A DNA stretch of 64,000 bases from Bradyrhizobium diazoefficiens (GTDB taxonomy: Bacteria; Pseudomonadota; Alphaproteobacteria; Rhizobiales; Xanthobacteraceae). Numbering within the stretch: position 1 is the stretch's first letter; each line of letters starts with the position of its first letter. Below, piece by piece: positions 8,279 through 16,826 of the stretch. The stretch covers positions 4,278,001 through 4,342,000 of the forward strand of contig NZ_CP067101.1 of assembly GCF_016616425.1 (NCBI RefSeq). The letters run 5' to 3'. The translations under genes were made by a program, and so were the position numbers. Under the pieces are notes generated by a model. The model was not told the DNA's origin. It worked only from the letters and a program-made list of their open reading frames with translations, and ran no database searches.

Positions 8279-9301
8279 ATGTCCGGGACGAAAGATTTCT
8301 CGACGACGAGGCGCGATCTTCTTCAGGCGGCAGCGACCGCCGGCGCCGCGACTGCCATCCTCGGCAGCATGGGCATAAACCCTGCATTGGCCGCCGAGGT
8401 CGGACGAAGCGAGAAGCCGCTGAAGGCGGCGTTCTCCAATGCGGGCCTCCAGGCCACCTGGTGCGCGCAGGGCAAGCAGGCCGCCGAATTCTGGGGCAAG
8501 CTGTTCAATGTCGAGGTCACCTGGTTCGACGGCCAGCTCGATGCCGTGAAGCAGCGCGCGGCGATCGACAACATGGCCTCGCAGAAATGGGACTTCGTCG
8601 CGATCCAGGCCTTCGGCATCGGCACCCTCACCCAGCCCGTGCAGAAGATGATCGACGCCGGCACGCCGGTGATCGACATGGACACGCTGATTGCGCCGCT
8701 CGACCAGATCAACGTCCACTCCTTCCTCGCTCCCGACAACGAGTTCATGGGCGCCTCGGTCACCCAGGCGTTGTGCAATGCCATCGGCGGCAAGGGCAAG
8801 ATCATCATGACGCAGGGCGCGCTCGGCCACACCGGCGCACAAGGGCGCGCCAAGGGCTTCAACTCGGTGGTCAAGCAGTTTCCGAACATCGAGGTGCTCG
8901 ACACCCAGCCGGCCGACTGGGACGTCTCCAAGACCGCCCGCCTCTGGGAGACCTATCTCACGAAATATCCGCAGATCGACGCGGCGTTCTTCCACAATGA
9001 CGACATGGCGCTCGCCGCCTACAACATCATGAAGGCCCGTAACCGCACCAACATCCTGATCGGCGGCGTGGACGCTATGCCGCCCGCCATCAACGCCGTA
9101 ATCGACGGGCGGATGTACGCCACTGTCCGCAATCCGTCCTGCCGGATTCATGGCGGGGCCATCGTCGCCGGCGTCGCTGCCGTCACAGGAGGTGAAAAGA
9201 CCGGCCAGGGAATTCCCAAGCACGTGATCACCGACGGTCCTGTGGTGACCAAGGCGAACGCGCCGGGCATGTTGTGGATGGAGGAGCATTTCCTGATCTG
9301 A
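8279..9301 (+). CDS. Sugar ABC transporter periplasmic binding protein (RbsB-like)
   Basis: This 340-residue type I periplasmic binding protein captures a sugar for the ABC transporter encoded by the next two genes. The N-terminus has a Tat-type signal (STTRRDLLQAAATAG) with a hydrophobic stretch ending ALAAE. The fold shows family signatures: AIDNMASQKWDFVAIQA, the hinge region DMDTLIAPLD, and GGVDAMPPAINAVIDGRM near the C-terminus, as in ribose/xylose/inositol binders. A ribosome site (GGGAGCG) precedes the ATG. It is followed after 3 bases by the ATPase gene. The exact sugar cannot be told from sequence, and the Tat signal suggests folding before export. Confidence 0.88.
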   Translation: MSGTKDFSTTRRDLLQAAATAGAATAILGSMGINPALAAEVGRSEKPLKAAFSNAGLQATWCAQGKQAAEFWGKLFNVEVTWFDGQLDAVKQRAAIDNMASQKWDFVAIQAFGIGTLTQPVQKMIDAGTPVIDMDTLIAPLDQINVHSFLAPDNEFMGASVTQALCNAIGGKGKIIMTQGALGHTGAQGRAKGFNSVVKQFPNIEVLDTQPADWDVSKTARLWETYLTKYPQIDAAFFHNDDMALAAYNIMKARNRTNILIGGVDAMPPAINAVIDGRMYATVRNPSCRIHGGAIVAGVAAVTGGEKTGQGIPKHVITDGPVVTKANAPGMLWMEEHFLI

Positions 9302-9304
9302 GCC

Positions 9305-10807
9305 ATGTCGCAAGGCCGCTCACCCGTCCTTGAACTGAAGAGCATCACGAAGAGCTTCGGCGGCGTCGAAGCGCTTCGTGGTGTCGACTTCACGCTGTAT
9401 CCCGGCGAGATCCACGGTCTCGTCGGCGAGAACGGCGCCGGAAAGAGCACGCTGATGAAGATCATCGCCGGCGTGCACACCGAATTCTCCGGTCGTTTCC
9501 TCATCGACGGGGTGGAGACGCATTTCCGCTCGGCGCGCGATGCGCATGCGGCCGGCATCGCGATGGTGCACCAGGAGCTCTCTGTCGCGCCCGACCTCAC
9601 GGTCGCGGAGAACGTCTTCTTGGGCAATCAGCCGGTCAACCGGCTCGGCCTCGTGCAGTGGCGGCGCATGGCGCGCGAGGCCGGCGAGCAGCTCGCCCGC
9701 TTCGGCATCGACGTCGATCCGATGTCGCGGCTCGGCGATCTTCCGATCGGGCTTCAGCAGCTGATCGAGATCGCCCGCGTGCTGTTCTCCGGCGCCCGCA
9801 TCGTCATCCTGGACGAGCCGACCTCCGCCCTCTCCCCGCCCGAGGTCGAGCGGCTCTTCGCCACGCTCCGGCGTCTGCGCGAGGAAGGCACCAGTATCGT
9901 CTTCATCTCGCATTTCATCGAGGACATCCTGCGCGTCTCCGACACCGTGACCGTGTTCCGCAACGGGCGGAAGGTCGCCGAGACCGCAAGCGCTGCGACC
10001 AGCAAGGGCGCGCTGATCGAGGCCATGATCGGCCGTGGCGGCGAAGCGCTCGAGCACAGCTACACCGACGATCTGATGTTGCCACAGCCGAGCGACAGCC
10101 CGGTGGTCCTGAAGGTCGACCAGCTCTCGCTGGCCCGCAGCCTTCAGGACGTCTCCTTCGAGGCGCGCGCCGGCGAAGTGCTCGGCATCTACGGCTTCAT
10201 GGGCTGCGGCCAGCAGGAGCTGTCACGCATCCTCTTTGGCAAGCTGAAGCCGGACGGCGGCACGCTCGCCGTGGACGGCGCGGCCAAGACCTTCGCCAGT
10301 ACGGCGGCGGCGCGGCGCGCCGGCATCGCGCTGGTGCCGGAGAGCCGGCGCGCCATGCTGTTTCACCAGGAGCCGGTCTACAAGAACATCTCGATCAGCA
10401 TCCTGGACCGCATCTCGGCCCTGCTGCTCAAGCCGGCCGAGGAGCGCGGCATCGCGCGGCGTCAGGTCGAGCAGTTGCAGATCAGGCCGCCGGTGGTCGG
10501 CCTCGACCTCGGCATGCTCTCCGGCGGCAACCAGCAGAAGGTCGCGCTGGCAAAATGGCTGACCTATCCGCCGAAGCTGCTGGTGCTGTGCGAGCCGACG
10601 CGCGGCATGGATGTCGGCGCCAAGAACGACGTCATCAACATCGTCCGCGACCTTCGTGCCAAGGGACTCGCGATCATCGTGCTGTCGACCGAGCCGGAAA
10701 CGGTGCTGTCGCTGGCCGACCGCATCCTCGTGCTCAAGCGCGGCGCGTTGGTGCGCGAATTCAGGAACGAGCCGGTCAGCAAGGACCGCTTGCTGGAAGC
10801 GGCGTGA
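9305..10807 (+). CDS. Sugar ABC transporter ATP-binding protein (RbsA/MglA family)
   Basis: This is a 500-residue protein with two tandem ABC domains, the normal length for the family. The first domain has Walker A GENGAGKST near residue 40, the signature IGLQQLIEIA and Walker B IVILDEPTSAL. The second has the usual degenerate Walker A (GFMGCGQQELSR), a full signature LSGGNQQKVALAKWL and LLVLCEPTRGMDVGAK. It powers import of the sugar bound by the upstream binding protein. The gene sits 3 bases after that gene and 11 bases before the permease, so the three form one operon. Confidence 0.93.
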   Translation: MSQGRSPVLELKSITKSFGGVEALRGVDFTLYPGEIHGLVGENGAGKSTLMKIIAGVHTEFSGRFLIDGVETHFRSARDAHAAGIAMVHQELSVAPDLTVAENVFLGNQPVNRLGLVQWRRMAREAGEQLARFGIDVDPMSRLGDLPIGLQQLIEIARVLFSGARIVILDEPTSALSPPEVERLFATLRRLREEGTSIVFISHFIEDILRVSDTVTVFRNGRKVAETASAATSKGALIEAMIGRGGEALEHSYTDDLMLPQPSDSPVVLKVDQLSLARSLQDVSFEARAGEVLGIYGFMGCGQQELSRILFGKLKPDGGTLAVDGAAKTFASTAAARRAGIALVPESRRAMLFHQEPVYKNISISILDRISALLLKPAEERGIARRQVEQLQIRPPVVGLDLGMLSGGNQQKVALAKWLTYPPKLLVLCEPTRGMDVGAKNDVINIVRDLRAKGLAIIVLSTEPETVLSLADRILVLKRGALVREFRNEPVSKDRLLEAA

Positions 10808-10818
10808 CGGAGAAGCAC

Positions 10819-11844
10819 ATGAGCAGCGAGACGGCTTTGGCGGCAGGGCAGCGGGCGCGCGGGCTGGCGCCCTTCGTGCGCTCGCAGATGCGCAACATCG
10901 CCCCGTTTCTGACCCTGATCTTCCTGTCCGCCTTCTTCGCGTTCGCCAGCCCCTCTTTCGCAACGCTCGACAATCTCGGCAATGTCCTCACACAAGTATC
11001 CGTCACCGGCATCATCGCGGTCGGACTCACCTTCGTGATCCTCTGCGCCGAGATCGATCTCTCGATCGCCAGCATCGCCAACGTCACCGGCATCGCGGTC
11101 GCCTACTTCACGCTGCAGGAATCCTACGTCAACATCGCCAACATTCCCCTGCCCGGCGCGGTCGCGATCCTGCTGTCGATCCTGCTCTGCGCCCTGCTCG
11201 GCTTGGTCAACGCGCTCGGGCTGACCGTGATCGGCATCCCCTCCTTCATCATGACGCTGGCGATGATGCAGATCGCGGCCGGCATCTCGGCGCTGCTGGT
11301 GCGCGGCCAGATCGCCTACAAGGTGCCGAGCCTGATCACGACGCTCGGCTCCGGCTCGATCGGCGGCATCCCCTGGATCGTCATCGTCGCCGCCATCATG
11401 CTGCTCGGCGGCCATCTGGTGCTGACCTACACGCGGTTCGGCCGCTACGTCTATATGGTCGGAGGCAACCGCGAAGCGGCCGAATATTCCGGCCTCAACG
11501 TCAAGCTCATCCTCGGTGCGGTGATGGTGATCTCGGCGGTGTGCTCTGGAATCGGCGGCATGCTGGGCGTCGCCCATTTCGGCAGCGCGCAGCAGAACGA
11601 GTTCGACACCTATTTGCTCGACTCCATCGCCGCCGTCGTCGTCGGCGGCACCAGCCTGTTCGGCGGTCGCGGCGGCATCGGCAACACCATCGTCGGCCTG
11701 TTCGTGCTCGGCGTCCTCAACAACGGCCTCGACCACGTCAACATCGACAGTTTCCTGAAGATCCTGATCCGCGGCCTGATCCTGCTGGCGGCGCTGATCA
11801 TCAACGTCTATGCGCAGCGGCTGAGGGAAAAGGCGGCGGAGTAG
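10819..11844 (+). CDS. Sugar ABC transporter permease (RbsC-like)
   Basis: This is a 341-residue inner-membrane permease with about eight to ten hydrophobic segments. Family landmarks are NVLTQVSVTGIIAVGLTFVI, the EIDLSIASI loop, GLTVIGIPSFIMTLAMMQI, the TRFGRYVYMVGGNREAAEYSG coupling region and VVVGGTSLFGGRGGIGNTI. It forms the membrane channel for the sugar importer and contacts the upstream ATPase. The start at 10819 is chosen because GGAG lies upstream and the preceding gene ends at 10807; the frame is open further upstream only as a shadow. One homodimeric permease per system is usual for this family. Confidence 0.92.
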   Translation: MSSETALAAGQRARGLAPFVRSQMRNIAPFLTLIFLSAFFAFASPSFATLDNLGNVLTQVSVTGIIAVGLTFVILCAEIDLSIASIANVTGIAVAYFTLQESYVNIANIPLPGAVAILLSILLCALLGLVNALGLTVIGIPSFIMTLAMMQIAAGISALLVRGQIAYKVPSLITTLGSGSIGGIPWIVIVAAIMLLGGHLVLTYTRFGRYVYMVGGNREAAEYSGLNVKLILGAVMVISAVCSGIGGMLGVAHFGSAQQNEFDTYLLDSIAAVVVGGTSLFGGRGGIGNTIVGLFVLGVLNNGLDHVNIDSFLKILIRGLILLAALIINVYAQRLREKAAE

Positions 11845-11988
11845 ACGGCCCTCGAAACAAAAAACGCGAAAACAACCCCATGCACAGTAGAAACTGTGAG
11901 GAAGTTCAGCCGCTTACCAGACCCGTAAATTGCGAGTGGCGACCCCGCCGACATTTGCTCGTCGGGCAAGACAGGAGAACGAGATGCG

Positions 11989-12465
11989 ATGACGCAGGCG
12001 CCCCAATTCGAGACCGATTTCTGGAAGGACGCCAATCTGCGCAAGGTGTGGGACGAGATCGTCCCCGGGGAACCGCGCAAGACGATCCCCTACAAGCTGA
12101 CATTGGAAGCCATCCAGCTCTACTGCCGCTCCGTCGGCGAAGATCACCCGCTCTATTTCGACGAGGCCTATGCCAGGCAGACCCCGTATGGCGGGCTGAT
12201 CGCACCGCCGTCGATCCACATCCTGCTGATGTTCGCCTGCACTCCGGCCGACGACTGGATGCGAACGCCGGGAACCATCAATGCCGGCCAGTCCTGGAGT
12301 TACAACAAGCCGGCACGGCCCGGCGATACCATCACCCTGCAGGCCCGCGCACTGGACAAGTTCATCAAGCGCGAGCGCCTCTTCGTCGTCCACGACAACG
12401 TGTTCTTCAACCAGCACGGCGATGTCATCTGTTCCGGCCGCGGCCAGACCATCCGCCCCGCGTGA
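11989..12465 (+). CDS. MaoC-like hot-dog protein, probably the non-catalytic partner
   Basis: This 158-residue single hot-dog domain belongs to the FAS1-dehydratase-like/MaoC N-terminal group. The region equivalent to the hydratase motif reads SVGEDHPLYFDEAYA, where the catalytic His position is a Tyr and the Asp position a Glu. RYGGLIAPP-like loops (TPYGGLIAPPS) are typical of the group. Active and inactive hot-dog subunits commonly pair as heterodimers (for example HadAB or ChsH1-ChsH2), and the intact MaoC gene starts 28 bases downstream. Together they probably hydrate an enoyl-CoA. The substrate is unknown. It follows the sugar transporter after a 145-base gap and need not share its promoter. 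Confidence 0.82.
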   Translation: MTQAPQFETDFWKDANLRKVWDEIVPGEPRKTIPYKLTLEAIQLYCRSVGEDHPLYFDEAYARQTPYGGLIAPPSIHILLMFACTPADDWMRTPGTINAGQSWSYNKPARPGDTITLQARALDKFIKRERLFVVHDNVFFNQHGDVICSGRGQTIRPA

Positions 12466-12492
12466 TCGCAGCGACAGACGAGGACACTCAGC

Positions 12493-12954
12493 ATGACCAG
12501 CTTCGAAAACCTCTCCGTCGGCGACACGATCAACGGCCCGACGTTCGACGTCTCCCGGGACTCCATCCGTCTGTTTTGCGACGGCTCGCTCGACTACAAC
12601 CCCCTGCACCTCGACGACGACTACATGAAGAACAGTTTCGGCAAGACCAATTTCGGCGGCATCATCATGCACGGCATGAATAATTTCGGGCTGATCACCC
12701 GAATGCTGACCGATTGGGCCTATCCTGCCGGTGCCATTCAGCGTCGGCTGGAGACGCGCTGGCTCAAGCCGGTCAAACCCGGCGACACGATTCAGCCGGT
12801 GGGCGTGGTGAAGTCCAAGCAACTGACGCAGAAATCACGCTGGGTGCTGATCGACGTGCTGGTCCGCAACCAAAAAGGCGAACACGTCGCAGCCGGTGAA
12901 GCCATGGTCGAATTTCCGCTATCCGGTTCAATGGCGGCCTCCATTGCGTCCTGA
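12493..12954 (+). CDS. MaoC-family (R)-enoyl-CoA hydratase subunit
   Basis: This 153-residue MaoC-type hot-dog protein has the complete hydratase motif: FCDGSLDYNPLHLDDDYM, with the catalytic Asp and His in place, then FGGIIMHGMNNFGLI lining the active site. It would add water across an enoyl-CoA double bond to give the (R)-3-hydroxyacyl-CoA. Its neighbour upstream lacks this pair and is likely the structural partner. A ribosome site (GAGGACAC) precedes the ATG at 12493. The last nine residues (GSMAASIAS) look less like the family and lie where a foreign-looking minus-strand fragment begins, so the C-terminus may have been altered by a past insertion. Confidence 0.85.
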   Translation: MTSFENLSVGDTINGPTFDVSRDSIRLFCDGSLDYNPLHLDDDYMKNSFGKTNFGGIIMHGMNNFGLITRMLTDWAYPAGAIQRRLETRWLKPVKPGDTIQPVGVVKSKQLTQKSRWVLIDVLVRNQKGEHVAAGEAMVEFPLSGSMAASIAS

Positions 12955-13452
12955 TGCGTCTCGTAGAACGGATGGATCATCTCAGCCATTGGGACACCTG
13001 ATGAGGCTGACTCGCTGCAAAGTCGGCGAAGCCGGGCTAGCTCGATAAAATCGAAGATGGGTAGTGCCAAAGCGCGGAGCTTTTATCGTTGAGAATCGGG
13101 GTGCAGTGGTTGCGCTAAATGTACTTACGCTTACAAAGTCGTGAATTGAGTTTGCCGTTCATCGGCTCATCCTTTGGTTTCGATCAGGTCGTCGCTTGTC
13201 TGACTTGAGACATTTCAGAACGGAGCTGGCGCGGACCTCAACGTATTAGTCAGCCCCACCCTGACACCTTTCAGCGCGCTCCAGGGTCATCGCCGTGCTG
13301 CGCGTGCGGTCCGCCACCGCTCATCGAAGTTCCGGCCCGGCACGCGTCCGGTCGCAAACACTCGTTTATCCGCGAGGCAGTTTTAATCACGTAAGCTTCT
13401 GCGAGCAAAAAGTCAGACACGATGACCTTATTGCCAAGTAAAAGCGTTGACG
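12955..13452. other. Intergenic region with a possible gene remnant
   Basis: No intact gene is visible. On the minus strand from about 13075 down to 12930, a frame reads ALPIFDFIELARLRRLCSES and then MAEMIHPFYETHQDAME. It looks like real protein but starts only with TTG and runs into the antisense of the hydratase gene, so it is probably the 5' piece of a lost gene. I could not place its family. The rest (13080-13440) is comparatively AT-rich and shows nothing I recognise, apart from presumably holding the promoter of the kinase gene. Confidence 0.45.
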
Positions 13453-15549
13453 ATGTCCGATTCACGATTTTCGATTCCGGAGGCAAGTTCCTGCCGAAGC
13501 ATTAGCTATGCCGGGGATCTGGTCGCGATTGGAGCGATCTATTTCGCCCTGGCAAAAGGCGGCCTTGCCCTTGCCTCTATTCATCCCAGCGCAACGCCAA
13601 TTTGGCCGCCGACGGGTGTCGCGCTGGCAGCGGTGCTGTTGCGGGGATATCGGATTTGGCCCGCAATTTTTGCAGCGGCGATGGTCGCCAATGCCACCAC
13701 GGCTGGCTCGGTTGCCACCTCAATTGCTATTGCAACCGGCAACTCTCTCGAAGCGCTTGTCGGCGCTTATCTCATCAATCAATGGTCGGGCGGCTGTAAC
13801 ACATTTTCAACGCCAAATTCTGTCGCAAAGTTTGCTCTGATCTGCGTCGTGATCGCGACACCGATCAGCGCAAGCATTGGATTAGCCAGCCTGGCAACCG
13901 TCGGGTACATCGAACCCAAGAATTTCGCTGACGCCTGGATCACATGGTGGCTCGGAGATGCGACCGGCGCGCTGGTGATTGCTCCGGTCATTGTGCTTTG
14001 GGCAGCAGGGCACCACCATGCTTTCAGCCGCAATGAGTTTTTCGAGACAGTCGGCGTCCTCGCGACAGCGGCAGTAGTTGGCCTCATTGCTTTCAGCCCC
14101 CTGATCGAGCAAACGCCAGGTCGAGATCCACTAGGTTTTCTTGCGATCTTGCCAATGTTATGGGCGGCACTGCGCCGCGGTCCGCGCGACACCGCAACGG
14201 TCGCACTGGTGCTTGCGGGCAGCACGATTTGGGGGACGCTCATGGGCGGCGGCCCCTTCACGAGCGGACCTCTCAATTCTTCATTCCTGCTGGTGTTGAT
14301 GTTCTTGATCAGCATTACCGTTCCAAGCTTGTTGCTCAGCGCCGACGTGGAGGTACGCAAGAAAGCGGAGGAAAGTCTGCGCCGCGCACAGATCGAACTC
14401 GAGCACAAGGTCGCAGAGCGTACGCAAGAACTGGAGCACGCCAACGCCGCAAAATCACGCTTTCTTGCCATGGCAAGCCATGATTTGCGGCAGCCATTAC
14501 ATGCACTGGGCTTGTTCGTTGCCCAGCTGCGCACGCCGCTCAATTCGGTGGAAAGGACAAAGACGATCGAACAGATCGATGCAGCGCGCAAGGAAATGGA
14601 TGAAATGTTCAATTCGCTCCTGGATATCTCCAGGCTCGATGCTGGGATGCTTACTCCGAGAATTACTGAGTTCCCAATCGCGCGCCTGCTGCAAAAACTT
14701 GAGACGACCTTTAATCAGGCAACGCGAGAAAAAGGCCTACAGCTACGCATTCGGCGAAGTAACGCCTGGGTGCGGAGTGACGCCATGCTGCTCGAACGCA
14801 TACTGCTCAATCTGGTATCCAATGCTGTCCGCTACACGTTGCGGGGCGGGATCATCGTCGGATGCCGTCGGCGCGGCGAAACGTTGCGTATCGAAGTGTG
14901 GGATACCGGCCCCGGTATTCCTGAGGATCAGAAGCAGAACATCTTTGGCGAGTTCTTTCAAGTTCCTGCCCAAGAGCGAAACCGGTCCGGCGGCCTGGGG
15001 CTTGGCCTTGCCATTGTTGACAGGCTTCGCCTCCTTCTCAACCATCCGATCGACTTAGCTTCGCGTGTGGGCCGAGGTTCGCGCTTCGCGATCGAGCTTC
15101 CGATGGTCGATGAACGTGTCACGTCCACCGCGCCCGTTGACTCCCCGTACCCCGCAGCTTTTTCGGCCGAAGGAAAGCACATTCTTGTTATTGCTGACGC
15201 TCCCATGGTGAAGGAGGGAACGGTCGGATTGCTCGGCAATTGGGGATACTCCGTCCTTACCGCCGGGTCCGACGAAGCTGCACTTATGCGAGTTGCTCAG
15301 CGCCAACAACGCCCGGATCTTATAGTCTCGGATTATCATCTTGCCAGCGGAAGGACCGGAATCCGCGCAATTGAACAAGTCAATGCGGCGTTTGGTTCCT
15401 CAATTCCAGCTATTCTGATCAGCGGCGATACGGCAGCTGAACCATTACATGACGCTAACGAGAGAGGATACATTTTGCTGCACAAGCCTGTTGATCCAAT
15501 GCGGCTCCGCGCTGTTATGCACGAACTCTTTAGGGATCATGGAGGATAA
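13453..15549 (+). CDS. MASE1-domain hybrid sensor histidine kinase
   Basis: This is a 698-residue membrane-bound hybrid kinase. An N-terminal MASE1 sensor has about eight hydrophobic segments (residues 20-310) with the typical IWPPTGVALAAVLL and WWLGDATGALVIAP motifs. A coiled-coil linker (KKAEESLRRAQIELEHKVAE) follows, then the dimerisation domain with the phospho-accepting His in MASHDLRQPLHALG. Next come the ATPase domain (NLVSNAVRYT, DTGPGIP, GGLGLGLAIV) and a C-terminal receiver whose phospho-Asp is in LIVSDYHLASG. The DLRQPLHALGLF pattern is typical of hybrid kinases that work with LuxR-type regulators, and one lies convergently 20 bases away. A TTG six bases upstream of the ATG is an alternative start. 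The signal is unknown. Confidence 0.9.
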   Translation: MSDSRFSIPEASSCRSISYAGDLVAIGAIYFALAKGGLALASIHPSATPIWPPTGVALAAVLLRGYRIWPAIFAAAMVANATTAGSVATSIAIATGNSLEALVGAYLINQWSGGCNTFSTPNSVAKFALICVVIATPISASIGLASLATVGYIEPKNFADAWITWWLGDATGALVIAPVIVLWAAGHHHAFSRNEFFETVGVLATAAVVGLIAFSPLIEQTPGRDPLGFLAILPMLWAALRRGPRDTATVALVLAGSTIWGTLMGGGPFTSGPLNSSFLLVLMFLISITVPSLLLSADVEVRKKAEESLRRAQIELEHKVAERTQELEHANAAKSRFLAMASHDLRQPLHALGLFVAQLRTPLNSVERTKTIEQIDAARKEMDEMFNSLLDISRLDAGMLTPRITEFPIARLLQKLETTFNQATREKGLQLRIRRSNAWVRSDAMLLERILLNLVSNAVRYTLRGGIIVGCRRRGETLRIEVWDTGPGIPEDQKQNIFGEFFQVPAQERNRSGGLGLGLAIVDRLRLLLNHPIDLASRVGRGSRFAIELPMVDERVTSTAPVDSPYPAAFSAEGKHILVIADAPMVKEGTVGLLGNWGYSVLTAGSDEAALMRVAQRQQRPDLIVSDYHLASGRTGIRAIEQVNAAFGSSIPAILISGDTAAEPLHDANERGYILLHKPVDPMRLRAVMHELFRDHGG

Positions 15550-15569
15550 GAGGAGACGCCGGGGCAATT

Positions 15570-16232
15570 TTACGATTCAGATTTTGGCGGCAACTCCAAG
15601 CCCATTGTTCCTATCTTTATTATCGCCTCGGTACGACTCGCTACACCGAGCGCTTTGAGAACGACGGTGATGTGGTTCTTCACTGTCGGTACTGCCATAT
15701 TGAGTGTCCTGGCAATGACCTTGTTGCTTCTTCCCTCCATCAGGAGCTCAAGCACGTCAATCTGCCGGTCGGTCAACCCGATACCCTTGAGAGAGTCACG
15801 GGCCACTGGCTTATCCGTAAGCCGAGGACTTCTCGTTTCCTCCAACATTTGTGAGGGAATGTAAACGCCGCCGGAGAATACCAACTTGATAGCGCTGAGT
15901 ATAACCTCACGTTCGGTCGTTTTCGGAATGAAACCCAGAGCGCCCAGTTTGAAAGCGCGCTTGACCGTGTCTTGATCATCCGATGACGAGAGGATGACGA
16001 TGGCGATGGTCGCATAGCGCTCACGCAGTTCGCGGAGAACGGAGAAACCATCTCGATCGGGCAAATTGATATCAAGCAGAATGAGGCTGATGTCCGCATG
16101 TTCCTCGACGATGCACATTGCCTGATGGCTGTTCGAGGCTTCAAAAATGACTGCTTCTCGGTTCAGTTGCTTCAGAACAGAGTGCAAGGCCTCGCGAATT
16201 AATGCGTGATCGTCGACAACCAGGACCTTCAT
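15570..16232 (-). CDS. NarL/LuxR-family response regulator
   Basis: This is a 220-residue two-domain regulator. The receiver has the acidic pocket VVDDHALIREAL and the phospho-Asp in ISLILLDINLPDRDG, and a conserved Lys follows in IPKTT. The C-terminal GerE/LuxR helix-turn-helix (LTDRQIDVLELLMEG, then SNKVIARTLNMAVPTVKNHI) binds DNA. The start at 16232 (MKVLVVDD) has GGAG upstream and fits the family, whereas the frame extends upstream without sense. It converges on the hybrid kinase gene, so the two are likely partners but are not co-transcribed. Target genes are unknown. Confidence 0.9.
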   Translation of the reverse strand: MKVLVVDDHALIREALHSVLKQLNREAVIFEASNSHQAMCIVEEHADISLILLDINLPDRDGFSVLRELRERYATIAIVILSSSDDQDTVKRAFKLGALGFIPKTTEREVILSAIKLVFSGGVYIPSQMLEETRSPRLTDKPVARDSLKGIGLTDRQIDVLELLMEGRSNKVIARTLNMAVPTVKNHITVVLKALGVASRTEAIIKIGTMGLELPPKSES

Positions 16233-16629
16233 AAGAAGCTCTCCGTCATCCTGCACGGAGATCCAATTTTGGAGATCATACACCCACCTTCGGGTCTTTG
16301 GCGACACGAACGTGGCCGAGGCTTGGCCCCCGAACCGCCCATCCGCGCGGCCGAGAGCTGAGCGGTACCTTGATCATAGGACCAAGGGACCTCTCAGTGT
16401 GGACCTCGGGCTGATTTACAAGCTGTGCCGGTTGAACGATGCTCCTCCACGAACAGCCTCACCGCCAAAAGATTCTGCCAAGCGCCCCTTACGATCGCTG
16501 TCGCAATTGCGGTCATGGCAGGGTTCGGCGTGAATCAGCTTTAGACCGGGCGCTGTTATTATTCCGCAGTGTGGTGAATGTTTTTCTCGGCATTGGCTTT
16601 CCCAACAGGTTCAGAGAGGGATCGCAAAA
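16233..16629. other. Intergenic region upstream of the response regulator
   Basis: This holds the start region of the response regulator gene (minus) and the approach to a 40-residue ORF (plus). Short plus-strand frames exist but lack ribosome sites and family features. I see no RNA gene, repeat or strong hairpin. Confidence 0.5.
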
Positions 16630-16752
16630 ATGACGATGCTCAAAATCGCTGCTGTTATTGTCGGCGCTGCTATTGCTGGCGGGTGTCTCATCACGCTTGC
16701 ACCGGATTTCAGCGCCGATATTGCTCTCGCGGTTATTGCGAGCTTTTCGTAG
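16630..16752 (+). CDS. 40-residue hydrophobic small protein
   Basis: This short frame starts at an ATG with GAGAGGG nine bases upstream. It encodes MTMLKIAAVIVGAAIAGGCL and then ITLAPDFSADIALAVIASFS. The first half is a clear membrane or signal segment with small residues (GAAIAGG), and the remainder is mildly hydrophobic. It could be a one-pass membrane peptide or a small exported protein. It lies 74 bases before the OpgC-like gene and reads in the same direction. I do not recognise a family. Confidence 0.5.
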   Translation: MTMLKIAAVIVGAAIAGGCLITLAPDFSADIALAVIASFS

Positions 16753-16826
16753 CCGCAGAGAATTCGGCTTCTGTCCCTCTTGATCGTTCCTCCTGAAGAC
16801 GGCTCGCGCGCCGGACGGGCAACCAG

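Noticed and set aside
9658..11844. 728-residue form of the sugar permease
   Set aside because: The first part is a shadow of the ATPase gene; the permease starts at 10819 with its own ribosome site.
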